The notes under the pieces were generated by a model that made no database searches, was not told the origin of the DNA, and saw nothing but the letters and a program-made list of their open reading frames with translations. From Aquanectria penicillioides (lineage: Eukaryota; Ascomycota; Sordariomycetes; Hypocreales; Nectriaceae), in the NCBI GenBank assembly GCA_003415625.1, contig PYIU01000010.1:2354501-2418500 (forward strand): DNA of 64,000 bases, in the 5' to 3' direction. This document shows, piece after piece, positions 44,830 through 58,019 of this stretch (position 1 is the stretch's first letter; each line of letters opens with the position of its first letter). The position numbers and the translations under genes are program-made.

Positions 44830-46499
44830 AGAAATCTAAATATACCTAATAGAAATCAAGTTTTAAGGTTATTAAAACAATACAATAATGGCAATAGCCT
44901 TAAAGGGTATAGAAATACTTAATTAATTGCTCTATAGCGCTGTCTTCTATCTATTGAACTATTATTAATAAATTAAAAACTATACCTAGCCAGTCTATAC
45001 CGAAAGATAAGCTAAAGACTATTATTCTTATTGACTAAAACCTACTTTATGCTTTTAATTGAACACTTCTTGCGCCTACTTAATTAACTAGCGATTACTA
45101 GCTATACTGCCAGTAGGAAAACTGCATATAATTTGCAGGCAAGTAATTGGCCTAAGAAAATCTACTGCAAAAGTTAATAGCTAAGTAGACTTACTAATAG
45201 TATTTACACTACCTAAAGGAAAGTCATAAGGGCCTTTATAAGGACCCTTCGGTTAGTATCTATAAAGAAAGCTCTATTTACATTTAGATCGACTGTTTTA
45301 AATACAATTAATATAGCAGCTACCTATATAACCTAATGCCAAAATATATATATAGAAGGGAGTAAGGATATATTCATTATAGGTAGAAACCGTAAAAGTA
45401 TATAATTAAATGCATTCATAATATATAAGGGGGTTAGTATATTTAATAAAGGCAATAATAAATGCCTTAATATACTTAAGGCAAGTTGGCAGCTGAGTTA
45501 AGAAGTACCCTATTGGGTGAGCTCATTCTATAGGGATATATATAGACTAAAGTTAGCGCTAAAGGAGAAGATCTGCTTTAAAATAAAGTATTAAATTGTA
45601 AAATAGCAATTGCAAAATAAACTATTAAGCAAGTTCGCAATTGGTCTGCTTACTATCTTCCTTAAAGGCAATTTTAATATATAAGGGCTAGCTAAGTTAA
45701 TTAAGAGCTTAAAAGCTATAAATCTAAATATTAAAGTATTGCTAAATCTAAAAGTATTTAATTAATTACTGGACAAAAATAACAGTTAAAAAGCAATATA
45801 AAAAGGGGTACTTACTAATTGTTTGGTGGCAGTACTAATAGTATTAGTTGAAGCTTTATGGAAGAAACCATTGCAAGTATGCTAATAAGTAGAGTATTAA
45901 TAAGAGAATTTAAAAGCCTAAATATAGCTAATAGTAAGATTGCATATATTAAGGAGACAATTGCAAGGTATAGAGGCAAGAGACTTAAGCTTATTGCAAT
46001 ATAAAGCTATTATAAGATAAAGAATGAAAATTGCAGTAATAGCTAAAGGTGCAAGAGAATTAAGAAGGTAAAGAATAATAAGTAAGAAAGAAAGAAATAG
46101 AAAGGGGGGCCAATATAGTGCTCTTATAATAAATAGGAAATTAACCCCTAAGATTTAGGGTAAAAACCAAACACTAATAAAATTCTTATTAAATACTAAA
46201 AAGTATACTATTTTAAGAAACTTATTGGTATTTGCGTACATACAAATATTAAAACAGTAATTCACTTAAACAACACTAAACTAGAAATAAAGGCGCCTAA
46301 ATTATATTAACCTACCTTATGCCTACAACTCTTTCCCTTCTTTTAACAATTTTACAGCAAATTATATTACTTTAACTTTATTTATAATACCTACAAAACA
46401 CTAACAATCTTTATCTCTTAAATTACAAGCATTTAATTATAAGCTTTTAAACCCCCTATTAATCTTTACTCTATTCTATAATAGGGCTAAAGAAAGCAA
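44830..46499 (+). other. Extra 3' region of Gypsy copy 1, part A
   Basis: AT-rich sequence between the A-tract array and ORF3. A short coding-like stretch at about 45,855-46,120 reads FMEETIASML, then IAYIKETIARYRGKRLKLIA, and ends with a Lys-rich tail; the family is not recognised. The rest shows no clear frame. Confidence 0.4.
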
Positions 46500-48740
46500 C
46501 CTTAAGTGCAATTACTTTAAAGGCGCAATTTTTAATGCTAAGCGAAGACCTCTATATGGCTGAAGGAGTTATCCGGAATAAAGGTGGGATTAAAGATTTC
46601 TTTTCTTTTGGCAAAGAAAACACTACTAAAACATTTAATCAATTGCTTAATAGTTAACCTATACTATTCTACCCTTAAATAAATTAGGATTATTAGTCTA
46701 ATAAGTTAGAAACTTGGCCTATTTTAGGTAATAAGAGCAATTTAAATTCTTGGCTTATTAATATTAGTTGCTCTAAAGACTTCCCTTTTGATTTTTGCTA
46801 AGCCTAAATATTCTATTGTTAAGACCTATAGAACTTGTTTAAAAACCTATAGAAGAAAGAAATGGCCTTAAACTTTAGTATTTAAGCCCTCCTTACTACC
46901 CTTACCTATAGACTTATTAACATCCTTACAATTTGCCAAACTAATCTTTTAATTGCAAGCACTAAAGTTAAGAAGAATAAGTAAAAGCAAAAGAGTTTCT
47001 CTTATAAGCTTTTACCAAAAGGAATAAATATTAGGAAGACTAGATATTTAATTGGTTTTATGCCTATAGAGTTCCAATAAGCAATATACAATAAGAGGCT
47101 ATTAGTTGGCTTTACTTACTTTATTAATGCTATCTATTAAAGCTTCTTTATTTAAAATAGATAGCTAGAGCATTTAATTATTTATAATACTGCTAATATC
47201 CTTTAGAATAAGCAAGCTATTGCACTTACTGTAGTGTGAAGGGAGATTATAACCGAAATAGGGTTGCCCTATAATTTCTCTGTTTTTATTATGCCTATTA
47301 TTAAGCAAGCTAGAAATTAAAAATATAGTTTTTTAGGCGCTTTCCTTCTCTTTCTTAATATCTAGAGAATGGTTAAACTTACTAGAACTTTAATTATTAG
47401 ATGCCTTATAACCTAGCCCTTAATCTTTAATAGTAGTTATAATACTATTAATAATCCCTCTTTAGCATTAATGCACTGCAATTAGATTCTTATTAAGCAT
47501 AAGTAAGAGAAAAGTACTTAATTAATTGCTTTAAATGCCAATTAAATATAAGACTTTATTAGTACTATTATTCTTAATGAATTTAATATTGCTAATAGAA
47601 AGTTCTTTAATTAGTATAAGCTTATAGAACTTATTAAGACCTAGAAATCTATTTATATTCTAAGATTTTAAAACAGTTCCCTTAATACTTAATAGCTCTA
47701 TACTAATTTAGAAGGTTATTGCATAATAAGCTAAAAAGAAGTTAATTACTAAACTCCTAAAAATAAATATTAAATTATCCTAAAGCCACTTAATCCTTAG
47801 GGCAATAGCTATTAGATAAGTCTGCCTTTACTATTAGGCCCTTAACTGCCCTACTGTCTTTTAGCTAATAATCTAATTAAATGCTATTAAACTTATAGGT
47901 ATTGGATAATAAATAGATTTCCCACCAAGATTAATAAATTTACTAAAGTTATTATTACTTTAAGTAATAATAAAGGAGAAGGTTCCAAACAAGCCCTAAA
48001 CCGCTAAAGTCAAAGCATTAAAGCAACTCGCCTTTATAGTCTATACCTTAAGTTTAAAACTCCTGCCCCTAAACCTACTATTAAGCCTAAATTAGTAATT
48101 GAACCTGCCTAATCCCTACATAAGTCGCCTACTAGCTCACTAACTTATATAAGTACTGCTCGATTAAGCGCACTTAAAAAAGAAATCTAGGTTAATTAAA
48201 ATATACTTGCTTATTCTAATGCATTTAATTAAATGTTTATTGACTCCCTAAGCAAAGGGCGAGTGATCAAATTAATTCAATTGGTTCAACAGGTACCTTC
48301 ATCCAAGTCGGCTATTTTATAGCAATCTAATCGAATAGACTTAAATTCACCTACTGCCAAAAGTAACAAATAGAGTTTTTGCAAGCGCTCTACACCGCCT
48401 TCACCAATTCCTCAACCAGCTAAGCACATAACAAGAGAAGGGAGTCATACTACAATTGCCAATGCTATAGTCAGAAACATTACTAATGCCGCTATTTAAA
48501 CCTAATAAGGTAATTACAACCTGAACTATATTGCCCTTACTAGAAGAAAGATAATTGCTAGGACTAAATGAATAAATTTGCCTTAAATTGATTGATAGGC
48601 TATTCTTAAACTCCCTTAAATAAAGAGCTAGATCTTTTATACACTAGAAGGGTTAATTTTAGTGAACTAGTAGGATGAGATTGTAATTGCCGCTTATAAG
48701 CTATTTGAACCTTTAATTCTTGCTTGCTAGTCTTATACTG
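46500..48740 (+). pseudogene. ORF3: decayed extra open frame downstream of integrase
   Basis: A long same-strand frame can be followed for about 2.2 kb through interruptions that are mostly TAA/TAG. Readable stretches include NKGGIKDFFSFGKENTTKTF near 46,580, LPYNFSVFIMPIIKQAR near 47,270 and SPIPQPAKHITREGSHTTIA near 48,410. Composition is helix-rich in the first two-thirds and Pro/Ser/Thr/Arg-rich at the end. I do not recognise the family. Standard Gypsy elements have nothing here except, in some lineages, an env-like ORF; no clear signal peptide or membrane anchor was seen. The second copy carries the same region (about 53,800-56,040, - strand). Confidence 0.5.
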
Positions 48741-48987
48741 ATCGATACTGCAATTAGGAACTGCATTATAGAGGAAGGTAATAGTAAAGTTAGAATAGGG
48801 AGGTTAGGTATTAAAAGCAGAATGAATTGTAAAGGGAGATAATAGTAAGTTAAATAATAAATTATAGATATAAAGCATTTAATTAAATGCTTCTTTTAAG
48901 ATTTTCTTTGCGTTTAAATAGATTAAGCTTAAAGTTTTCCTTTTATATTATGCCTTTAGTCCGCTTAAAGGCAAGCATTAAGGCATT

Positions 48988-48996
48988 AGGGAGGGA
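48988..48996 (+). other. Polypurine tract
   Basis: AGGGAGGGA lies directly before the TG of the 3' LTR at 48,997, where plus-strand priming is expected. The same tract (reverse complement TCCCTCCCT) abuts the LTR of copy 2 at 53,544. Confidence 0.7.
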
Positions 48997-49379
48997 TGAG
49001 TTAAGGTCTAGGGTAATATGGATCAATCTATTATTAGGTTGGTCAGAAAGATAAAAGGGACCTTAGAAATATAGGAAATAAATAGGCAGTTTTCTTCAAC
49101 CAATTTTTATTTTTAAAATTTTAAATTCCTTGCATTTAGACCCTATTGAAGTCCTAATGCAGCCCCTTATAATATTACTTTATTTATAACTTTCTGCCCT
49201 ATTTTCTTTCTTTCTTTTCTTTAAGGGACACTCTAAAGCATTCAATTAAATGCTTTAACACTCTTTTAAGTTGTTTGCAGCTACTTAAGAAGGCTGTTCG
49301 ATCTTCAACCGAACCTGCTTACCCTATACCCTTCTGGGTGGGGTGTGTGTTTTAGCCAGTATCCCTATCCACCAACACA
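48997..49379 (+). repeat. 3' LTR (383 bp) of Gypsy copy 1
   Basis: TGAGTTAAGG...CACCAACACA, same length as the 5' LTR. The differences from it that I compared by eye (about 35) are all C/T or G/A transitions, in both directions, so each copy was mutated separately. Confidence 0.87.
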
Positions 49380-52300
49380 CTATTTAAAAAAGATATTTCT
49401 TTTATACTATAATTGCTATTAAATAGTATAAAAAATTAAGATTTTATATTTAAAAGAAATATATTTAATTGCTATTATAAAAATAATAGTTTTATAGAAA
49501 CTAAAGCTATTATTATTTTTAGTAAAGATTAATATAAAGGCTATTAAGCTATTAATAAAAAGGTATAATAATATAAAGTTTTAATAAAGCTTAATTAATC
49601 TTTACTAAAAATTAAAGTTCTTAACTCTAAAGAAATTATAAAGGGTCTAAAGTTATATTAATAATTTCTACTATATTATAAATAGCATTATTAAAGCTAA
49701 TAGTAAGCTTTTTAAATATTAAAAAAAGATAAGGTTTATAAATAGTATTAAAAAGGTCTTTTTTAAATAAAATATACTTTAATATAACTATAAGTAAAAG
49801 GGAAAATACTAATCTATCTATAAGATATAAAAAGACTTTATTAATAAAGCTAAAAGTCTATAGACTTTCTAAAAGAAAAGTAAAGACTTTAGTAATAAAA
49901 AAGGTATATAAATAAATACTTAATTAAATAAAAAGAATAACTATAAAAAAGATCCTAAAAGCAATAAATACTTTAACTATAATTAAAAAGGTTATATTAT
50001 AAAGAACTATTTATCTTTATAAAAGGAAAGTAAAGGCAATAAGAATAAAAGGTTAAAGAAAAAAAATAATAGTAATAAAACCATTAAAAAGACTAAAAAG
50101 ACTACTTTATATATAAAATTAAGTAAGTAAAGTGCTAAAAATGCAAAAAAAGCTAAAAACAACTTTAATAATAATAATAATGCCATTTTTATATACTATA
50201 AAGGCTTAAAGGTAAGAAAGTTCTTTAGTAATGCTTTTATAAAATTATTAATAAAAAAGGCAGTTATAGCAATAATTTCTAGCTAGCTAAAACAGTAGTT
50301 ATATAATCCCTTTAATATTAATAATAATACTGCACTAAAGGCTAAAAGAAATAGCAATTTTATTACTATTTTAATATCTATAGAATTAGGCCTTATTAAC
50401 TAAAAAGACTGCTAGCTTTAAAACTTAAGAGCTAATATATATACTATTAATAACTTTAAATAGTTTAAAGAAAATAAATAGTATAAACTTAATAAAATAA
50501 TGCCAATTTTTATAAATAAAGGCATTATATACCCTATAGCTATAAGAATAGCAGTAATTATACTATTTATAAAGAAAAAGAGAATAAGGACTATAATACT
50601 TAAAGATATAGTCTTTATTAAAGATTTCCTACTAAATGTAATCTTTAGTAAAAAAGTCTATTTCTTTAGCAGTTATATAATTAAAAATAAGATCTTTAAT
50701 AGTAATAATAAGATCTTTATAACCCTTAATATCCTTAACTAAAGGTTTTTGCTTAAAGCAGTAAAAGGCATAATAAGCCATTATTCTATTTCTAAAATAA
50801 TATTAATATAAATAGAATAGTTTAAGGTAAGGATATAATACTAAAGACTTATTTATATAGATTAAAAAGCCCTTAACTATACCTTTAAGGTTATAAAAGG
50901 TAGGCTTAATAATTATAAGCCATTTAATATACTCTATAAAGACTATAAGCTTACTAAAAGCATAAGATTCTTACTAAAAATACTATAAAAGAGAGTAAAC
51001 TATATACTTAACTTTCTTTATATAGACCTTATAGAGTTAAGTCTATATATATATAATAGAAAGAGATATCTTAAGCTTATAATTAATAATAAAAGCTATT
51101 ACTTTTATAGCAATTTACTTAAGAAAAAAAGCAATACTGCTATTTAAATAAAAGAAAATCTTTTAGTATTTAAAACTATTATAGCCTATAATCTGCCCTA
51201 AAAGATATAGTTTAATAATAGCTATAAATTTATTAATAAAAAGATTAATAAACTCCTCTTAAAGATAGAGATCCCTATATATTATATATATAAATTATAT
51301 AATAAATAATACTCTTAAATAGTTGGCCTCTATATCTTTTAAGTAGAGATTAATAATCTATAAGTATATTTATACTTTAGGACCTATTATTATAGTAGTC
51401 TTAAGATATAAGTTAAGTAAAGTTCAATATACAATTAATTATTACCTATAGCTAAACTATTAATTTTAATATAGCTATAGAGCCTATATATATACCTTTT
51501 AGTATAACTATAAAATAAATAATATAATAGTTTTATTATTAAGACTATTACTTTTAATATTATTTATAATAAAATAAATAAACTATAATAAATAGTAGTA
51601 ATTACTTCTTTTTATTATATAGTTATAGTTTTTATTAACTATCTAAAAGTTAATAATTTATAAAAAGATAATAGAAATATTAGTAAAACTATTAAAATTA
51701 ATAGTAAAAGTTAAATAAATAAAATTAGCTAATTTAAAAAGGAATTTTTTCTCTTTTAAAACTAAACTATAATTAATAAACTGCAATTAATAGATCTAGC
51801 TACAATCTAAAGGTTTTAGACCTTTTTACTATAAAATCTAACTTATACTATAAAAGGAATTACTTTAATAAATTCTTTTATTTTTAATAAATTAAAGGAT
51901 CTATTCTATTAAATATATAATAATAATAGTAAACTATAAAATATTAGTTAGCCTTAAAAAGAAGCTTTTTTTATTTATTAAAATATTATTAATTAATATA
52001 TAGTTATATTTACTTAAAAAACAATTAAAAGCATTATTTTAAATATTAAAATAATAGAATTAATACTAAAAGAGCACTTAAAGGCATAATACTTAAGCTC
52101 TTTAAAGGACTTTAACTGCAATTAAGAATCTATAGCTAGTTAAAAAGGATTTACTAAAAAAAAGGCAGTAATTTTTAATACCTTTAATTAAAGACTTTTA
52201 ATAGAAAAAAAGAAAGAATTAATAGATAATTTACTATTTTTATAAAGATTACTATAGGACCTATTTTAATAAAGGAAGGGGGATTTAATAGACCCTAAAG

Positions 52301-53160
52301 AATTAAAGGGTTTATTAAGTAAAGACTAAATATTAACTTTAATTTTATTAAACTTAATGCTAATAGAGATAAATCCTATTAATAGTTAAAAAACCTTTAG
52401 TTTAAGGGAATTATTAAAATCTTTTAATACTATTAAATAAAGTATAGAACTTAACCCTTTAGTAGTAATAGTATAAGCAATTTACTAGCAATTAAAAAGA
52501 GTAAAACTATTAAATTAAGCATTATTTATAGAAAAAGGTATTACTGCCTTAATAAATCTTATATTTTAGGCTAAGGTTTAACTACTAAAAGTAAGCACTT
52601 TAGCAATAATCTAAAATTACTATATTAGGCCTTTAATTTTACCTATTAAAAAGCCTTTATTAATTAAGTAAAGTTAAAAATTAAAGATTTATAATTAAAG
52701 CTAGCCTTATAACTTATAGTACCTAAAGTATAAGAATAAAGGTATATTAAGCTATATAAATAGTTTTCTATATTAATTACCCTTAGGATTAATAATATTA
52801 AAATCGCCCTAATAGAATATAAAAGCATTTAATTAAGCATTAACTTTTGCATTAAAGTCTTATAAAAATAATATTTAACTTTAAGATATAGGCCTTTTTT
52901 AGCCTAATATAAAAGAAGGGAATACTAATAGTAAAGGTATATTTTATAATAGAAAATAGATTATTTTTAGTAATATTAAACTATAAATTAATACATTTAA
53001 ATCTTATTAAATAAATACTAATTTTAATACTTAAGAATATATCTATATAAATCTATAAAGTTTATTTTATAGATTTATATTTATTTAATATTACTATTAA
53101 TTAAATTAAAATAAAAGGAAAGAGCTATAAAAACAATTAATTAATATACTATATATATAC
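49380..53160. mobile_element. Older RIP-degraded element remnant between the two Gypsy copies
   Basis: 3.8 kb of very AT-rich sequence. On the + strand, pieces look like a retroelement: a gag-like zinc-knuckle trace near 49,980 (NYNQKGYIIKNY, Cys codons lost) and an integrase-like stretch roughly 51,000-51,500. A Copia-type element is the best guess. No LTRs were identified, and open frames such as 50,500-50,742 are only chance remainders. Confidence 0.4.
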
Positions 53161-53543
53161 TGTATTGGTAGACAGAGACACTAGCCAAAACACACACCCC
53201 ACCCAAAAGGGTATAGGGTAAGCAGGTTCAGTCAAAGACCGAACAGCCTTCCCAAATAGTTACAAACAATTTAAAAGAGTATTAAAGCATTTAATTAAAT
53301 GCTTTAAAGTATCCCTTAAAAAAAAGAAAGAAAGAAAATAGGGCAGAAAGTTATAAATAAAGTAATATTATAAAGGGCTGCACTAAGACTTCAATAGGGT
53401 CTAAATGCAAGGAATTCAAAATTTCAAAAATAAAAATTAATTAAAGAAAACTGCCTATTTATTTCCTATATCTCTAAAGTCCCTTTTATCTTCTTAATCA
53501 ACCTAATAATAGATTAATCCATATTACTTTAGACCCTAATTCA
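53161..53543 (-). repeat. 3' LTR (383 bp) of Gypsy copy 2
   Basis: Reverse complement runs from TGAATTAGGG to TACCAATACA, equal in length to the other two LTRs and separately mutated. It contains an exact 16-bp palindrome at 53,287-53,302. Confidence 0.86.
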
Positions 53544-53799
53544 TCCCTCCCTAATGCCTTAATGCTTGCCCTTAAGTGGACTAAAGGCATAATACAAAAG
53601 GAAAACTTTAAGCTTAATCTATTTAAATGCAAAGAAAATCTTAAAGAAAGCATTTAATTAAATGCTTTATACCTATAATCTATTATCCAACCTACTATTA
53701 TCTCTCTCTATAATTCATTTTGCTTTTAATACCTAACCTCCCTATTTTAACTTTACTATTACCTTTCTCTATAATACAATTCCTAATTGCAGTACTAAT

Positions 53800-56040
53800 T
53801 AATATAAGACTAGCAAGTAGAAATTAAAGGTTTAAATGGCTTATAAGCAGCAATTACAATCTCATTTTACTAATTCACTAAAATTAACCCTTCCAGTATA
53901 TAAAAGATCTAGCTCTTTATCTAAAGGAGTTTAAAAATAGCCTATCAATTAATTTAAAGCAAATTCATTCATTTAATTCCAATAGTTATCTTTCTTTTAG
54001 TAAGGGCAATATAGTTTAGGTTATAATTACCTTATTAAATCTAAATAGTAGCATTAGTAATATTTCTAACTATAGTATTAGCAATTATAGTATAACTCCC
54101 TTCTCTTACTATATACTTAACTAATCAAAAAACTAATAAAAGCAGTATAAAGTGCTTATAAAAACTCTATTTATTACTTTTAGCAGCAGGCAAATTTAAG
54201 TCTATTTAATTAAATTGCTATAAAATGGCTAACTTAAATAAAGGTACCTATTAAACCAATTAAATCAACTTAATCACTTGCCCTTTGCCTAAAGAGTCAA
54301 TAAACATTCAATTAAATGCATTAAAATAAGCAAGTATATTTTAATTAACCTAGATTTCTTTTCTAAATGCACTCAATTGGGCAATGCTTATATAAGTCAA
54401 TAAGCTAATAGGCAACTTATATAAAGGCTAGGCAGGTTCAATCATCAATTTAAGCTTAATAGTAAATTTAAGGGCAAAAGTCTTAAACTTAAGGCATAAA
54501 TTATAAAGGCAAGTTGCTTTAATGCTCTAACTTTAGCAGTTTAAGGCTTATTTAAAACCTTCTCCTTTATTATTACTTAAAATAACAATAACTCTAGCAA
54601 ACTTACTAATCTTAATAGGAAATCCATCTATTATCCAATACCTATAAGTTTAATAGCATTTAATTAAATTATTAGCTAAAGGATAATAAGGCAATTAAGG
54701 GCCTAATAGTAAAGGTAGATTTATCTAATAGCTATTGCCCTAAGGATTAAGCAGCTTTAGAACAATCTAATATTTATTCTTAAAAATTTAGTAATTAACT
54801 CTTTTTTAGCTTATTATATAATAACCTCCTAAATTAATATAAAGCCATTAAATATTAAGGGAACTATTCTAAAATCTTAAAATATAAGTAAATTTCTAGA
54901 TTTTAGTAAGTTCTATAAGCTTATATTAATTAAAGAACTTTCTATTAGCAATATTAAATTCATTAAGGATAATAGTACTAATAAAGTCTTATATTCAATT
55001 AGCATCTAAAGCAATTAATCAAGTACTTTTCCCTTACTTACGCTCAATAAGAACCTAATTGCAATACATTAATGCTAAAAGGGGATTATTAATAGCATTA
55101 TACCTATTATTAAAGATTAAGGGCTAAATCATAAAGCATCTAATAATTAAAGTTTTAGTAAATCTAACTATTCCCTAAATATTAAAAAAGAGAAAGAAAG
55201 TGCCTAAAAAGCTATATTCTTAATTCCTAGCTTGCTTAATAATAGGCATAATAAAAATAGAGAAATTATAGGGCAACCCCATTTCAATTATAATCTCCCT
55301 CCATACTACAGTAAGTATAACAGCTCGCTTATTTTAAAAGACATTAGCAGTATTATAAATAATTAAATGCCCTAGCTATCTATCCTAAACAAAAAAGCTC
55401 CAATAAACAGCATCAATAAAGTAAGTAAAGCCAACTAACAGCCTCTTATTATATATTACTTATTGGAACTCTATAGGTATAAAACCAATTAAATATTTAG
55501 TCTTCTTAATGTTTATCCCTTTCGGCAAAAGCTTGCAAAAAAAGCTCTTTTGCTTCCACTTATTCTTCTTAACCTCAATACTTACAATCAAAAGATTAAT
55601 TCAGTAAATCGCAAGAATATTAATAAGTCTATAAATAAAGGTAGTAAAAAGGGCTTAAATACTAAAGTTTAAGGCTATTTCCTTCTTCTATAGGTTTTTA
55701 AACAAATCCCATAGATCTTAACAATAAAATATCCAAGCTTAGCAAAAGTCAAAAGGGAAGTCTCTAAAGTAATTAATATTAGTAAGCTAAAAATCCAAAT
55801 CGCTCTTATTACCTAAAATAGACCAAGTTTCTAACTCATTAAACCAATAATCCTAATTCATTTAAGAATAAAATAGCGCAAATTAATTACTAAGCAATTA
55901 ATTAAATGTTTTAGTAGTATTTTCTTCACTAAAAGAAAAGAAATCTTTAATCCTACCTTTATTTTAAATAACTCCTTTAGCTATATAGAGGTCTTTACTT
56001 AACATTAAAAATTGCACCTTTAAAGTAATTGCACTTAAGG
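53800..56040 (-). pseudogene. ORF3 counterpart in Gypsy copy 2
   Basis: Collinear with 46,500-48,740 in reverse orientation; coordinates follow from the alignment offset. It is AT-richer in places than copy 1 and broken by stops. Its presence in both copies shows ORF3 belongs to the element and is not a private insertion. Confidence 0.5.
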
Positions 56041-58019
56041 TTGCTTTCTTTAGCCCTATTATAGAATAGAGTAAAGATTAATAAAGGGTTTAAAAGCTTA
56101 TAATTAAATGCTTATAACTTAAAAGATAAAGATTATTAATATTTTATAGGTATTATAAATAAAGTTAAAGTAATATAACTTACTATAAAATTATTAAAAA
56201 AAGGGAAAGAGTTATAAGCATAAAGTAGATTAATATAACTTAAGTGCCTTTATTCCTAATTTAGTATTATTTAAGTAAATCACTATTTTAATATTTATAT
56301 ATATATAAATATTAATAAGTTTCTTAAAATAGTATACTTTTTAGTATTTAATAAGAATTTTATTAATATTTAATTTCCACCCTAAATCTTAAGGGTTAAT
56401 TTTCTATTTATTATAAAAGCATTGCATTAGCCCCCCTCTTATTCCTTCCTTTTTAGCTTATTATTCTTTACCTCCCCAATTCTCTTATACCTTTAGTTAT
56501 TACTGCAATTTTTATTCTTTATCTTATAATAGCTTTATATTGCAATAAGCTTAAGTCTCTTGCCTCTATACCTTATAATTATCTCCTTAATATATACAAT
56601 CTTACTATTAGCTATATTTAAGCTTCTAAATTCTCTTATTAATGCTCTATTTATTAGCATACCTATAATAATTTCTTCTATAAGGCTTTAACTAATACTA
56701 TTAGTACTGCTATTAAACAATTAATAAATACCTCTTTTTGTATTGCTTTTTAACTATTATTTTTATTTAGTAATTAATTAAATACTTTTAGATTTAGCAA
56801 TACTTTAATATTTAAATTTATAGCTTTTAAGCTCTTAACTAACTTAACTAGCCCTTATATATTAAAATTGCCTTTAAGGAAAATAGCAAGTAGACTAATT
56901 GCAAACTTACTTAATAGTTTATTTTGCAGTTACCATTTTGCAATTTAATACTTTATTCTAAAGTAGATCTTCTCCTTTAGTATTAACTTCAGTCTATATA
57001 CATCCCTATAGAATAGGCTCACCCAATAGAGTACTTCTTAACTCAGCTACTAACTTATCCTAAATATATTAAGGCACTTATTATTGCCTTTATTAAATAT
57101 ACTAACCCCTTATATATTATAAATATATTTAATTATATACTTCTATAGTTTTTGCCTATAATAAATATATCCTTACTCCCTTCTATATATATATTTTAGC
57201 ATTAAGTTATATAAATAGCTGCTATACTAATTATATTTAGAACGGTCAATCTAAATGCAAATAGAGCTTCCTTTATAAATACTAACTAAAGGGTTTTTAT
57301 AAAGGCCCTTATAACTTTCCTTTAAGTAATATAGATACTATTAATAAGTCTACTTAGCTATTAACTTTTATAGCAAATTTTCTTAGGCTAACTACTTGCC
57401 TGCAAATTGTATATAGTTTTTTTACTAGCAATATAGCTAATAATTGCTAATTAATTAAGCAAGCATAAAAAGTATTTAATTAAAAGCATAAAGCAAGTTT
57501 TAATTAATAAAAATAATAGTCTTTAGCTTATCTTTTAGTATAAACTAATTAAATATAATTTCTAATTTATTAATAATAATTTAATAAATAGAAAATAGCA
57601 CTATAAAGCAATTAATTAAATATTTCTATACCCTCTAAAGCTATTGCCATTATTGTATTATTTTAATAACCTTAAAACTTAATTTCTACTAGATATATTT
57701 AGATTTCCAAATTTTTTATAAATATTAATACTTTATTTTCTGCCATTTTCTATACATTTTTACCTATTTTTAAATAATTTTAACCCTTTTGCTATAGTTT
57801 TTAGGCATTTTTATTCTATTTTTATTGATTTTTAGTATAATTTTTAAAGTTTTTAAATAGATTTTAAGGGATTTTAAGGGATTTTTAGCATTTTCTTAAG
57901 GTTTTTAGCCAATTTCTAATTGTTTTTATTTAGTTTTATTTAATTTTACTATTCTTTTACTTGCCTTTAATTGCTCTTTATTTTGCTTTCTTACTTTATT
58001 TTAAGTAGCTTATCTTTTT

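Larger units (their letters stand above)
36967..49379 (+). mobile_element. RIP-degraded Ty3/Gypsy LTR retrotransposon, complete copy (12.4 kb)
   Basis: Bounded by two direct 383-bp LTRs, with a primer-binding site after the first and a purine tract before the second. CTAT lies directly outside both ends (36963-36966 and 49380-49383), a likely 4-bp target duplication. Order inside: leader, gag with a zinc knuckle, protease region, reverse transcriptase, RNase H, integrase, then ~4.5 kb of extra sequence. RT before integrase defines the Ty3/Gypsy order. All frames carry many TAA/TAG/TGA codons that fit C-to-T changes of Gln/Arg/Trp codons, so it cannot move by itself. Confidence 0.88.
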
